Source: Paucibacter sp. KCTC 42545
GTDB taxonomy: Bacteria > Pseudomonadota > Gammaproteobacteria > Burkholderiales > Burkholderiaceae_C
Assembly (NCBI RefSeq): GCF_001477625.1
Contig: NZ_CP013692.1
Location: forward strand, 2,790,001-2,854,000
Length of the DNA: 64,000 nt
Reading direction: 5' to 3'
Both the position numbers and the translations under genes were made by a program. The number at the start of each line of letters is the position of its first letter. Positions within the stretch are counted from its first letter, which is position 1. Shown in pieces: positions 39,992 to 49,343 of this stretch. The notes beneath the pieces were generated by a model. That model was not told where the DNA came from, did no database searches, and saw only the letters and a program-made list of their open reading frames with translations.

Positions 39992-40606
39992 ATGAATACT
40001 CACAAGCTCTCCACCACGATGCCGGCCGAACTTGCCGACGATAGCGAGCGGCGCCATTGGTTGCTTGCCACCGGCGCAGCTGGGGGTGTTGCCGTCGTTG
40101 CCACCGCCCTGCCCTTTGTGGCTAGCTTCGCGCCCAGCGAACGCGCTAAAGCGCAAGGTGCCGCGGTTGAGGTAGACATCGACGACTTGGCGCCAGGGTC
40201 GATGAAGACCGTTGAATGGCGCGGCAAACCGGTCTGGCTGGTGCGACGCACGCCGGCCATGCTGGCCAGCTTGGCGAACCTGAAGACTCAACTGGCTGAT
40301 CCGGATTCGCGGCGAGACGACTTGCCCGAGCCCTTGCGCAACGCCGGCCGCTCACTTCACCCCGAGGTCTTCGTGGCCATCGGCATTTGCACGCACCTGG
40401 GCTGCTCGCCGACGGCTGTGGCTGCCGGCTCGGGCAACCCCAATGTTGATGCGGACTGGCCTGGGGGCTTCTTTTGCCCCTGTCATGGTTCTACTTTTGA
40501 TCTAGCTGGCCGGGTGTTCAAGAACAAACCCGCGCCAAGCAATCTCGAAATTCCGCCGCACCGCTTTTTGAGCGCAACGCGGCTTGTCATCGGCGATAGC
40601 GCCTGA
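39992..40606 (+). CDS. Rieske iron-sulfur protein (PetA-like) in the cyd operon
   Basis: 204 residues. N-terminal RR and a membrane anchor (RRHWLLATGAAGGVAVVATA), then a Rieske domain with the 2Fe-2S motifs CTHLGC and CPCHGSTFD and the proline loop (PAPSNLEIPPHRF). It looks like the bc1-complex iron-sulfur subunit, yet no cytochrome b or c1 gene is near; it lies between cydB and cydX, 75 bases after cydB, in the same direction. It may be a second PetA copy expressed with the bd oxidase or a component linked to it. ATG 39992 has AGGAG before it. Confidence 0.92.
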   Translation: MNTHKLSTTMPAELADDSERRHWLLATGAAGGVAVVATALPFVASFAPSERAKAQGAAVEVDIDDLAPGSMKTVEWRGKPVWLVRRTPAMLASLANLKTQLADPDSRRDDLPEPLRNAGRSLHPEVFVAIGICTHLGCSPTAVAAGSGNPNVDADWPGGFFCPCHGSTFDLAGRVFKNKPAPSNLEIPPHRFLSATRLVIGDSA

Positions 40607-40621
40607 GAAAGGAACTGCACC

Positions 40622-40747
40622 ATGTGGTATTTCGCCTGGATGCTCGGCGTCGGCTTCGCTGTACTGCTGGCCGTGATGAACGCAATGTGGGGAGAGTTGG
40701 CCGAGGAACGGAGGCAAGCCGACGACGTCCAAACGCCGACACCATGA
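40622..40747 (+). CDS. cydX: Cytochrome bd oxidase small subunit CydX
   Basis: 41 residues starting MWYFAWMLGVGFAVLLAVMN, then AMWGELAEE. This is the CydX pattern: MWYF start, one membrane helix, N-A-x-W end. CydX stabilises the hemes of CydAB. AAAGGAAC precedes the ATG, 15 bases after the Rieske stop. Too short for many gene callers. Confidence 0.93.
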   Translation: MWYFAWMLGVGFAVLLAVMNAMWGELAEERRQADDVQTPTP

Positions 40748-40837
40748 GCAAGACACAAAGCCAAGGCCAGGGCAAAGCTGCCGTTCACGGCCCGAGTCTG
40801 AGCTCGAAGCCGCGTATGTCGCCGATGGGTGGAATGA

Positions 40838-41248
40838 ATGAGTTGGTTAAGCCAGGGTGGCTTTGGGCACTTGCCTGATGCGGTCGCGCTGATGCAAAAG
40901 AAGTGCATTGAGATCACGCGAGACGATGCAAAGGGATACCTGACCTCGAACTATCCGGTCGGCAGGGTAAGGGACTTCCTCGACCCAGACTGCTTGGTAA
41001 CGCTCGCCGTTTCACCGACCCAGGCGTTGGTGTTTGCAAATGAGAGGACTTGCCAGACATTCTCCAGATCGCCAAGGGATAAGATATGGCGCTTGATTGA
41101 TCTTCAAACGCTGGAGAAGGCGATTTATGCCTTCACGCTTTTCGCCGAATTGGATCCGTTCATTGAACGTCATCTCCAATGGGATCTGCTGCGGGAGGTT
41201 GAGCGTCACGACTACTTCGCCTGCGCGATGCAAAGACCCTATGAGTGA
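40838..41248 (+). CDS. Hypothetical protein, possibly a C-terminal gene fragment
   Basis: 136 residues (or 119 from ATG 40889). The segment YLTSNYPVGRVRDFLDPDCL and AVSPTQALVFANE resembles the C-terminal half of DUF4238-type proteins, by memory only. No ribosome binding site stands out, and family members are longer, so it is probably a truncated remnant. Confidence 0.4.
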   Translation: MSWLSQGGFGHLPDAVALMQKKCIEITRDDAKGYLTSNYPVGRVRDFLDPDCLVTLAVSPTQALVFANERTCQTFSRSPRDKIWRLIDLQTLEKAIYAFTLFAELDPFIERHLQWDLLREVERHDYFACAMQRPYE

Positions 41249-41978
41249 AGTTCATCGGTAGGTTGCGGCTGAACACCATCGGCAATCAACCTCAAGGCGC
41301 TCTCGATCTGCACAAGTTTGGAACTGTTGCGTCTAAGGTAGGGGTCTCGCGAACGATTGCTGCGCAGCGCAAACAGGCGCGGGGCAGAGAGCCAACGCAT
41401 GTTCAGATGCACCATGGGACTTCCTGGAAGCGGTCGTCCGCGGCTGTCAGCTTCTGGCCGGCCGCGTGAATTCAACGAGGACGCACGAAGACACGCAATG
41501 GGCGCGATCCCGACAGTGGTGGCCGGCTGCAAGGCTGATCGGAGACATTGAGCCTCGTACCGTGAATGGCGGCTGCCGCTGCATACCCGAAGTCCAGCTA
41601 ATTTCGGCATTAGGCTGACACCTGTCATTTGATGACGTCATCCTGTAAGTCGGCGGGTGCGCTAAGCCTACCTTCGCGAGCACCGGCTTAAGACTGGAAC
41701 GCGGCATACGAGACTGGTCGATTGGTCGCACATCGCCGTCGCCACTCGAATCCTAGAAGGCAACTCTGTTATCGCAGCGGACATGGCCGAGGAGCAATTC
41801 AATCGTTAGCTGAAAGATGAAGGCGAGTAGTAGCTTGACACGCTGATCGAGTTGCGCCGGATTCTGTAGTTCGATGCGAGCGACGAGCCAGTACGCCAGG
41901 TAAACCGGCGAGAATCGTCCCGCCACATGTAATCCTGTGGCCAGATGCCCGCCCCGTTGCGAGACTACTCCGCCCCCC
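41249..41978. other. Degenerate region without intact genes
   Basis: 730 bases with only short overlapping frames and many stops. The minus strand has protein-looking pieces (AYWLVARIELQNPAQLDQRV near 41920-41860; IESALRLIADGVQP near 41290) that I cannot assign. Likely decayed genes. Confidence 0.4.
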
Positions 41979-42107
41979 ATGATAGAAAACCTCGACCGCC
42001 CACTCCGGGCTACCAGCGACAAGCTCCGCGCAGACATGGATGCAGCCGAGTACATGCGACTGGCGGCCGGCCCTATTTTCGGCAGTTACATTTCAGACAC
42101 CTTCCAG
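41979..42107 (+). pseudogene. hsdM: HsdM (type I restriction DNA methylase) N-terminal remnant
   Basis: About 43 codons from ATG 41979: RATSDKLRADMDAAEYMRLA and IFGSYISDTFQ correspond to the conserved HsdM opening (LWATADKLRxNMDAAEYKHV...LIFLKYISDxF). All methylase motifs are absent. Remnant of a type I restriction-modification locus. Confidence 0.7.
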
Positions 42108-42185
42108 GCTAACAGCATGGCAATGACCGCGCGCTTGGCCGACCCAGCCGACGAATCCCGCCGTTCGCAGCCCGGGCGATGAAAA

Positions 42186-42386
42186 ATGAGTGACAGCGAA
42201 CTCGTCCGATCAAGTCGAGATGGAGATCAGTTCCATTACCTGTGGGCCGCGCAGAGGTGTCTGGGGCTTTTGTCCCTCAGTTCAGACCTTGTAGCGGTGT
42301 CGATTGAAGGACCTTCATCGCAGGAGGGCGGAGGCGGCCAGACCGTTGAGGCCGGCGAAGAGGTGATTGATGTAGGCGAGTACTAC
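42186..42386 (+). pseudogene. N-terminal remnant of a large defence-type protein
   Basis: 67 codons: VRSSRDGDQFHYLWAAQRCL, VAVSIEG, then EAGEEVIDVGEYY. From memory this is the opening of large proteins with a DUF4297/Cap4-like nuclease domain, where acidic residues in SIEG and IDVxEYYG are followed by a QLKHS motif; here the frame is cut at the EYY codons by an IS3 end, whose first bases supply the stop. Family assignment is inference; truncation is direct. Confidence 0.55.
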
Positions 42387-42476
42387 TGACCTTGTCCCCA
42401 AAAAACGGAGTTCTTAGCTCGTGATGAAATCAGAGCGAGGAACGATGAAATGAGTCAGCAAAAGCAGGTGCGTGGC
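42387..42476 (+). mobile_element. IS3-family type A, solo left end (90 bases)
   Basis: Identical, as far as I compared, to the first 90 bases of the complete copy (outer end at 49726), starting TGACCTTGTCCCC and including the orfA start. It ends abruptly where the defence-gene 3' part begins, so the rest of the element and the middle of the gene were deleted together. Confidence 0.9.
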
Positions 42477-44158
42477 GGCTCGCCGACCTTGGCCGCTTCT
42501 CGGACATCGATGCCATCGCGACAGCTGGCATTCGAGTCGTTGGCTTAGCGCTTGCCATGATTTCCGTCTTGCAGACGGTCGGCCTTCGACCGTCTGTGGA
42601 CGTGGTCAAGCGGTCAGCCAGGGTTTGCAGCAGAAGGTACAGCTCATCCTCAAGGCGAGCTCGCGTATCGGACGGCACGTGCGGCTGAGCTGATCTACGA
42701 CTATGTGGACCGAGACAAGCACTTTGATTGGGAAAGAAGCGTCGAGGCAGTTATATCGCTTTGCCCGAACTCGGCCGTTGCGATTCTTAGCCGCTGGAGA
42801 GATCGTCGCTTTGGTCGTTGGCGACGCCTGTTGCCCGTTACGGTCAAGCATCTTCTTAGGTCTGGGAGCCTGAATCCGTGGATCGGACTGTCGATGATTG
42901 GTTTTCGGGCCGACTGGGACTATGCGCCTCACCTCTCCCTGATTCTTGACAGTCTGGAAAGGCCATCAGACAAGGCGAAGGCTGCAGAGTTCTATCTTGA
43001 CAAGGTTCGACTGGAGTCCCCCACACTTGAGGCGTGGCTAGCGATCAGGAAGGTGACTGTCGCAAACGGATTGGCTCTCAACGATGTCGAAGCTGAGATT
43101 GCGCGCGAAACCCAGCGCCAGTCTGCTGCAAACCCAAAAGGCGCCCGGGAAGAGCCTGCAGTTACTCATGCTGCCAAACCTGAGGCTAGCCCTGACTGGA
43201 GTCGCGTGTTTGGACTGCGCAAACTGCATGACCACGTTGATCTGCGGGCGGCGTACGCAAACTACAGGGCGCAATCCGAACGAAACAACGCCTCCGAGTT
43301 CTTGACTCGGGCGCTTGATCACGTGCAACCGGGGGAAGAGGCTGCGATAGTCGCTGCGCTGGAGTCCTTCACCGAGTTGGACCTTTGGGACTACCGCAGA
43401 GTGCTTTCAGCGATTCCCGAGGAGTGGCTCACTCGAATCTCAGTCAGGCCGGCGCTGCGCTCGTTGATAGGAGGTGTCGTAGCGACACATTGTCTCGACA
43501 TGGCTCCGGGTACGTTTTATGAACGATTGCCACTTGATTTGGCCAGCCATCTGTCGGGGTACTCGCGACCTGAGCTTTGTGCGCTTGCACTTGACGCAAT
43601 CGGCAAGTCGCATGTGGTGCTAGACACCCAGAATCTCTTCAGGGTTGTTAATCTACTCTCCGAGACAATGACGCTGAGCGAGTCCCAAACTGCGCTTGCG
43701 TATGGACTTGAACTTCTCGATAGCGCCATGCGGCCAACCGACGGTGACGGTCCTTGGAAGCCAGCGCTGAGTCCTGACGCGACTCTCGAAGCGAACGTTG
43801 CCGGCTACGTTTGGGCCGCATTGGCGTCACCTGAGGCCTCGATTCGTTGGGAAGCTGCTCATGTGGTTCGGAATCTCAGCGGCTTCGGGCAGATTCAAAC
43901 ACTTGATGCACTAGTGGGGCGGTTGGGAAATCCAGTTTCAGGCCCATTCGCCGACCAGTCCCTGTTCTTTTACTCGCTACACGCGCAGCAGTGGCTGCTC
44001 ATCGCATTGGCACGAGCAGCCCAGGAAGTGCCAGAAGTTGTCGGGCGTCATGTCCCGGTGCTACGAGAAATCGCGCTCGGCCGCGAAATGCACGTCCTCC
44101 TGCGTCGCTTCGCCGCCGACTGCCTCATCAATGTCGCACGCGCGGCGTCGGGTGTCAT
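42477..44158 (+). pseudogene. C-terminal part of the large defence-type protein, HEAT-like
   Basis: From 42477 to about 42620 one frame reads FSDIDAIATAGIRVVGLALA; after a frameshift another reads ELIYDYVDRDKHFDWERSVE and stays open to 44158 (GTG 42705 is the first possible start, about 484 codons). The region is helical and repeat-like (ASPEASIRWEAAHVVRNLSG), resembling HEAT repeats. The natural end is lost: at 44159 an IS3 element begins and supplies the last 30 codons and stop at 44249. Most probably the 3' part of the gene whose start is at 42186. Confidence 0.6.
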
Positions 44159-44217
44159 TGACCTGCACCCTCCCAGCCGTACCAGCGTAATGGAGAGGAA
44201 GTCCATCAACCAGGAGA

Positions 44218-44493
44218 ATGATGGACATGAAGAAGAGCAGATTCACTGAGGAACAAATCATTGGGTTCCTGAAGCAGGCCGAGGCCGGCATGCCGATCAA
44301 GGAGCTGTGCCGGCAAGGCGGCTTCAGCGACGCCACGTTCTACAAGTGGCGGGCCAAGTACGGCGGCATGCAGGCCACGGATGCCAAGCGACTGCGCGAG
44401 CTCGAAGGCGAGAACGCCAAGCTCAAGCGCCTGCTGGCAGAGGCCCACCTGGACATCCACGCGCTCAAGGACGTCTTCGGCGTAAAGCCCTAG
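44218..44493 (+). CDS. IS407-type transposase OrfA
   Basis: 91 residues: MKKSRFTEEQIIGFLKQAEA, HTH GGFSDATFYKWRAKYGGM, then a leucine-zipper-like helix (RLRELEGENAKLKRLLAEAH). Normally fused to OrfB by -1 frameshifting to give the active transposase. Start 44218 or the methionine at 44221/44227. Confidence 0.93.
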   Translation: MMDMKKSRFTEEQIIGFLKQAEAGMPIKELCRQGGFSDATFYKWRAKYGGMQATDAKRLRELEGENAKLKRLLAEAHLDIHALKDVFGVKP

Positions 44494-44525
44494 CCCCGCA
44501 GGTCAGGCGCGACGCGGCGACCCAG

Positions 44526-45353
44526 ATGATTGCCCAGCACCATCTGTCCGAACGCCGCGCGTGCCGCCTGGTGGGGCTCTCCAGAGACAGCTATCGCAAC
44601 CCGCCCGTGGTCGATGAGGCCACGCAGCAACTCAGCGCCAAGATCGTCGAGATCGCACAGGTGCGGCGCCGCTTCGGCTATCGCCGCATCCATGACCTGC
44701 TGCGCCCACAGTTCCCAGGCGTCAATCACAAGCGCGTCTATCGGTTGTACAGCCAGGCGCAGTTGGCGGTGCGAAAGCGCAAGAAGATCAGACGGGCAGC
44801 CAGCGAGCGCGTGCCGCTCACCGTGCCGACCCGAGTCAATGAGGTGTGGAGCATGGACTTCGTTTCCGACAGCCTGGCCAATGGCCGGCGTATCAAGTGC
44901 CTGACTGTGGCCGACGACTTCACGCACGAGTGTGTGGACATCGCAGTGGACTACGGCATCTCGGGCCAGTACGTGACGCGGTTGCTGGACCGGGCCGCGA
45001 TCTTCAGGGGCTACCCTGCGGCGGTGAGAACCGACAACGGGCCGGAGTTCACCTGCCGGGCCTTCATCGCTTGGGCGCAAGCTCACGACGTGCGGCACAT
45101 CCTCATCCAGCCAGGGCGGCCCATGCAGAACGGCTACATCGAGAGCTTCAACGGCAAGTTCCGCGACGAGTGCTTGAACGAGCACTGGTTCCAGACGCTG
45201 CCGCAGGCGCGCTCGGAGGTCGCCATCTGGCGGCAGGACTACAACGAGGTGAGGCCGCACAGCAGCCTGGGTCGGATACCGCCGGCCGAGTTCGCGCAGC
45301 GCAACCGCACCAAGAACCAGGCGCCACCGGCTACACGCAACGAGATCAAGTAA
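44526..45353 (+). CDS. IS407-type transposase OrfB
   Basis: 275 residues with the DDE integrase core: VWSMDFVSDSLANGR (D), VRTDNGPEFTCRAF (D), [20 protein letters not shown] (E). Frame is -1 relative to OrfA. ATG 44526 taken as the independent start; in the fused product it is read from upstream. Confidence 0.93.
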   Translation: MIAQHHLSERRACRLVGLSRDSYRNPPVVDEATQQLSAKIVEIAQVRRRFGYRRIHDLLRPQFPGVNHKRVYRLYSQAQLAVRKRKKIRRAASERVPLTVPTRVNEVWSMDFVSDSLANGRRIKCLTVADDFTHECVDIAVDYGISGQYVTRLLDRAAIFRGYPAAVRTDNGPEFTCRAFIAWAQAHDVRHILIQPGRPMQNGYIESFNGKFRDECLNEHWFQTLPQARSEVAIWRQDYNEVRPHSSLGRIPPAEFAQRNRTKNQAPPATRNEIK

Positions 45354-45432
45354 CCTTCAACCCGGACTTCCGCATGGCTGCTACGGCGGGAGGGGGCAGG
45401 TCAATGTGCCCGAACCCGACTCGGCTGCCAAG

Positions 45433-45502
45433 TGCGTATTCCATTGATCGCGGACACCGATTCCACGCTCATCGCGGACAGTGTTCCACGCGATGGCGGA
45501 CA
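45433..45502. repeat. IS21 terminal repeats, istB end
   Basis: Three related units of 24, 24 and 22 bases, each ending GCGGACA on the plus strand; complementary to the units at the other end. Confidence 0.85.
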
Positions 45503-45587
45503 CCCCGGACTGGGATCCTGAGTGACGGCGGGGATGGTAACGCACAGACCTCAGATGAGCGTTTAGTGGCCGGGTGGCGCAGGGGCA

Positions 45588-46325
45588 TCAACGCCCGTTG
45601 GCCAGCTTCCTCATGGACTCCCCTTTGAGGGCCAGTTTGTGTGAGCCATGCACGATGCGGTCCAGGATGGCGTCAGCCAAGGTGGGATCATCCAGCCAGG
45701 TGTGCCAGGCCGTCACCGGCAATTGGCTGGTGATGAGTGTGGCGCGGCTGCCCACGCGGTCATCCAGCAACTCCAGCAGGTCATTGCGCTCGTGTGCGGC
45801 AATGGGGGCAATGGCAAAGTCGTCAAGAATCAGTAGGTCCAGTTTGGCCAGTTGAGCCAGCCGACGGGTGAAGCTGCCGTCCCCGTGCGCCACATGCAGT
45901 TCCTCCAGCAGGCGCGGGGCGCGGGCGTAGTAAACCGAGAAGCCCAATCGTGCAGCTTGCTGGCCCAGCGCGCAGGACAGCCAGGTTTTGCCGCAACCGG
46001 TGGCACCTGTGAGTAAAACGTTATGCCCGTGGCGTAGCCAGTCTCCGCCAGCCAGTGTTTGGATGGTGTCGCGGCTGAGTCCGCGGTTGCTGCGCCAATC
46101 GATGTCTTCCAGGCAGGCTGTGGAGACCTTCAGCCGGGCGGCTTTGAGCAGCCGCTCCTGGCGTTTGCCGTCGCGCCAGTCCAGCTCCCGCTGTACCAGC
46201 AACGCAAGGCGTTGGTCAAAGGGGAGTTCGGCAACGTGGATCTGGTTGGCAGGATCCGTCAGGGCTGCTGCCATGCCGTCTAGGCGCAGCGTTCTGAGTT
46301 GTTGCAGTGTGTGTTCGTTGAGCAT
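45588..46325 (-). CDS. istB: IS21 helper ATPase IstB
   Basis: 245 residues. Walker A in [17 protein letters not shown], Walker [13 protein letters not shown], followed by the AAA+ sensor region ([15 protein letters not shown]). Directs IstA to target DNA. Lies about 100 bases after istA. Confidence 0.95.
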   Translation of the reverse strand: MLNEHTLQQLRTLRLDGMAAALTDPANQIHVAELPFDQRLALLVQRELDWRDGKRQERLLKAARLKVSTACLEDIDWRSNRGLSRDTIQTLAGGDWLRHGHNVLLTGATGCGKTWLSCALGQQAARLGFSVYYARAPRLLEELHVAHGDGSFTRRLAQLAKLDLLILDDFAIAPIAAHERNDLLELLDDRVGSRATLITSQLPVTAWHTWLDDPTLADAILDRIVHGSHKLALKGESMRKLANGR

Positions 46326-46428
46326 GTTGATTCCTTGTTGAATCGGTGTTTTGTTTGGCGTCTTAGTTAGACGTTATGAATCGGGTTCTTCGATAAACAC
46401 AGGCCCCTGCCGGGCCTTGTGTCCGGCC

Positions 46429-47973
46429 TCAGTGGTAGTAGTCGGGGCCGCGCAGGTTTGCGTGCAGGGGCAAACTGGTTTGGGTGGGCAGCGGCGCATC
46501 GATGGGACGCTGATCCAGGCCGCACTGCAAGATGGAGGCGACGCTTTTGTAGTTTGGCGCACGAATCGACTGGGCACGCGCGCACGCGGCCTCCAGTCGT
46601 TCATGGCCGTACTCCCGGCCCAGGCGCATGAGGCCCAGGCAGGATCGGTAGCCCTGCTCGGGATGGGCGCGGCGCTCCATCTGCCAGCGCACCACGGCGG
46701 CAGTGGCCGCACCGATGCCCTCGGCCCAGGTGATGAGCTTGTCCGGCGTCCATTGCAGGTGCGCCCGGTGCGAGGGTGGCATGTGCTCGGGCGCGGTGGA
46801 GTGGGCCCCTCGGTGCGGGCTCAGGGCATGGACAGCCACGCGGGCCTGGCCCTCCAGCACCTCCAGCGTGGTGGCCGTGATGCGCAGCTCCACCCGCCGG
46901 CCCACCAGGCGGTGGGGGGCGGAGTAGTAATGCCCATCGAGTTCAACGTGATAGTCGATGTTGACCCGCGCGGGCTTGAAGCGAGCGATGGCCATGCGCG
47001 TCGCCGGCAAGGGCCCCAGGAGAGGCCGATCCAGGCTGGCAAAGGCGCTGGCACGGCAGCCGGGCAGTTTCTTGAACGGGCGTTGGTTGAGCTCTTGCAG
47101 CAGGGCCGCAATGGCTTTGTTCAAGGCGGCCAGGCTGAAGAATTGTTGATGGCGCAGGCGCGCCAGAATCCAGCGCTCGACCACCTGCACGGCCACCTCG
47201 ACCTTAGGCTTGTCGCGCGGCTTGGCCGGTCGGGCTGGCAGCACGGCCAGGCCGTAGTGGTGGGAGAGCTCATCCAGCAAGCGGTGGCTGGTGGGCTCGT
47301 AGCGGTCGGGCCGGATCATGAGCGCACGCGGCTGGTCAGGCACGAGCAGACGGGGCACCCCGCCGATGAACTCCAGCGTGGCGATGATGCAGGCGACCCA
47401 GTCGGCGGCCTTCTGGGCCGGCGTGGCGCAGGCATAGGTGTAGTTCGATGCGCCCAGCACGGCCACGAACACCTGCGCCTGGGTGATCTCGCCAGTGGCG
47501 GCATCCACCATGGGCACGGTCTGCCCGGCATAGTCCACGAAGAGCTTGTCGCCGGCCTCATGGGTCTGGCGCATGGAGCGCCTCAAGCGCTGGGCCCATT
47601 GCTGGTACTTCTCGCAAAAGGCGCTGTACTTGTAGGCCTGGCCCTGGTGTTGTGCTTGGTATTCCTCCCAGAGCAGCTGCAAGGTGACGCCGGGGCGTTT
47701 GAGTTCGATGTGAAGTGTGGCGTAGTCGGGCTCCAGGTGGCGGGACTGGCGTGCCACAGCGGGCCGGTAAAGCCGGCCCTGCAGTTCGGCGTCGCTCAAA
47801 GCCTGAGCGGCGTTCCAGTCCAGCCCGGCGACGCGGGCATAACTGGCGATCTCACTGACCGTGGATTTGGAGATGCCCAGCGAGGTGCCAATTTGGCGCT
47901 GGCTGAGTTTGCCGCTGTGCAGCAGTTGCAAAGTGTGTCGAATCTTGCTCATGGTGACTCTCGGTGTGGGCAT
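46429..47973 (-). CDS. istA: IS21 transposase IstA
   Basis: 514 residues. MPTPRVTMSKIRHTLQLLHS is the usual IstA opening, followed by an HTH (LSQRQIGTSLGISKSTV). DDE core starts KLFVDYAGQTVPMV and continues RLLVPDQPRAL and KPKVEVAVQVVERW. C-terminal beta region DYHVELDGHYYSAPHRLVG. Full length. Confidence 0.95.
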   Translation of the reverse strand: MPTPRVTMSKIRHTLQLLHSGKLSQRQIGTSLGISKSTVSEIASYARVAGLDWNAAQALSDAELQGRLYRPAVARQSRHLEPDYATLHIELKRPGVTLQLLWEEYQAQHQGQAYKYSAFCEKYQQWAQRLRRSMRQTHEAGDKLFVDYAGQTVPMVDAATGEITQAQVFVAVLGASNYTYACATPAQKAADWVACIIATLEFIGGVPRLLVPDQPRALMIRPDRYEPTSHRLLDELSHHYGLAVLPARPAKPRDKPKVEVAVQVVERWILARLRHQQFFSLAALNKAIAALLQELNQRPFKKLPGCRASAFASLDRPLLGPLPATRMAIARFKPARVNIDYHVELDGHYYSAPHRLVGRRVELRITATTLEVLEGQARVAVHALSPHRGAHSTAPEHMPPSHRAHLQWTPDKLITWAEGIGAATAAVVRWQMERRAHPEQGYRSCLGLMRLGREYGHERLEAACARAQSIRAPNYKSVASILQCGLDQRPIDAPLPTQTSLPLHANLRGPDYYH

Positions 47974-48040
47974 CGCTGGGTTCCGGTGAAAAGACCGGGC
48001 AGCCTATGCCTCGTTGGAGTCACTCAGGACACAGCCAAAG

Positions 48041-48157
48041 TGTCCGCCATCAAAATGGAACGCTGTCCGCCATCAGCGTGGAATGGTGTCCGCGATGACG
48101 CTGGAATGCTGTCCGCCATCAACGTGGAATGGTGTCCGCCATGGCGTGGAATACGCA
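48041..48157. repeat. Five tandem 23-base repeats at the istA end of the IS21 element
   Basis: Units begin at 48041, 48064, 48087, 48110 and 48133, each opening TGTCCGC and containing TGGAA; exact 23-base period. They are the transposase-binding terminal repeats of the IS. Confidence 0.9.
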
Positions 48158-48163
48158 GCCAAG

Positions 48164-48428
48164 CTTTGACCGGCCTGAAGCTTCAGTGTCAGCGCCTACA
48201 CCCATGACTGACATCGCGTAGCTTGGGTTGCGAGATCACAATTGTCCGGTTGAGAATCTACCTAACCTTGGCTAGCCAGGGGGAATTCCAACAGGCTTGA
48301 CCCACTAGGCTTGCGTATGCTCGGTACCATCGATACGTTGGCTGCCGACGATCACAAAGCCGCATTCTGTAACGCGGGTCACTACGGCATCTTGAATAGG
48401 GCCGAGCAAGGGCGGCTCGCCTTTGCTG
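48164..48428. other. Short region between IS21 and IS3, with a gene fragment
   Basis: The minus strand 48428-48305 reads KGEPPLLGPIQDAVVTRVTE then CGFVIVGSQRIDG to a stop; it looks like the tail of a protein interrupted by the adjacent IS3 element (insertion between the codons joined by GCTG). Not identified. Confidence 0.4.
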
Positions 48429-48467
48429 TGACCTTGCCCCTCTTCCCCGGAGTTCTTAGCAACCTTG

Positions 48468-49343
48468 TTACGCGGCTTTATCCTGCTGGGCCGCGTGCCA
48501 GTTTTTCTCAAACGTCATGGGGCTGACGTAGCCCAGGGTCGAGTGAATTCGACTGTGGTTGTAGAAGGTCAACCAGGCAATCACTTCATCCTTGGCCTGC
48601 CGTTTTGTGCTGAACTTCTGACCGTGTAGCCGGCCCACTTTCAGTCGCCCCCACAGGCTCTCCGTCGGCGCATTGTCCCAGCAATCACCCTTGCCGCTCA
48701 TCGATGAGCGCATGCCGAATTTCTTCAAGTCGCCTTGAAATTCTCGGCTGCAATACTGGCTTCCGCGGTCGCTGTGGAAAATCAGCCCAGGCGCCGGTCG
48801 ACGCCGAAACCAGGCCATGCGCAGGGCGTCCGTGATCAGGCTGGTTTGCATATGGTCCTGCATGCTCCAGCCCACCACTTGCCGGCTGTGCAGGTCGACG
48901 ACCGCCGCCAGATAGAGCCAGCCTTCAGCCGTCTCGATGTAGGTGATGTCACTGGTCCACTTCTGATTCGGAGCCTGCGCCTTAAAGTCCCGCCGCAGCA
49001 GATTTGGCGCCACCGGCAGGCTGTGCTTGCTGTCCGTGGTCACAACAAATTTGCGCTGGCCGCGCGCACGAATCCCGTGACGCTGCATCAACTTGCGCAC
49101 CCGTTCCTTGCCCACTCGATGTCCACGCGCAACCAGCTCCTTGGCCATGCGAGGCCAGCCGTACTCCTGACCCACTTCGCCATGGACTGCGCGGATGTGG
49201 GTCAGCACCGCTTCATCGCTCAAACGCGGCGTGGCGGCCTTGCTGGGCCTTCTGGCGGCCTTGGCCTTCTGGTGTTCGAAATAGCCGCTCACGCTCACAT
49301 CCAGGACCTTGCAGCTCAGGCTAACCGGCCACTGAGTCTTCAT
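48468..49343 (-). CDS. IS3-family type A transposase OrfB
   Basis: 291 residues. N-terminal HTH_21-like region ([20 protein letters not shown]), DDE core: KWTSDITYIETAEGWLYLAA (D), IFHSDRGSQYCSREFQ (D), DNAPTESLWGRLKVGRL (E). ATG overlaps the orfA stop by four bases. Confidence 0.95.
   Translation of the reverse strand: MKTQWPVSLSCKVLDVSVSGYFEHQKAKAARRPSKAATPRLSDEAVLTHIRAVHGEVGQEYGWPRMAKELVARGHRVGKERVRKLMQRHGIRARGQRKFVVTTDSKHSLPVAPNLLRRDFKAQAPNQKWTSDITYIETAEGWLYLAAVVDLHSRQVVGWSMQDHMQTSLITDALRMAWFRRRPAPGLIFHSDRGSQYCSREFQGDLKKFGMRSSMSGKGDCWDNAPTESLWGRLKVGRLHGQKFSTKRQAKDEVIAWLTFYNHSRIHSTLGYVSPMTFEKNWHAAQQDKAA

Larger units (their letters stand above)
44159..45403 (+). mobile_element. IS3-family type B element (IS407 group), complete
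   Basis: 1245 bases with imperfect terminal inverted repeats: TGACCTGCACCCTCCC at the left and the complement of TGACCTGCCCCCTCCC at the right. Contains orfA and orfB. No matching target duplication (TCAT at left, ATGT at right), suggesting a rearrangement after insertion. Confidence 0.9.
45433..48157 (-). mobile_element. IS21-family insertion sequence, complete
   Basis: 2725 bases bounded by perfect ends TGCGTATTCCA ... TGGAATACGCA, with 6-base target duplication GCCAAG at 45427-45432 and 48158-48163. Contains istA and istB on the minus strand and multiple terminal repeats at both ends. Confidence 0.92.

Noticed and set aside
48041..48157. Tandem 23-base repeats as a possible CRISPR array
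   Set aside because: Repeats are directly adjacent without spacers and have complementary partners at the other end of the IS21 element.
46351..48207. A 618-codon plus-strand frame opposite istA
   Set aside because: Complement of a full-length IS21 transposase; runs through the IS terminal repeats.
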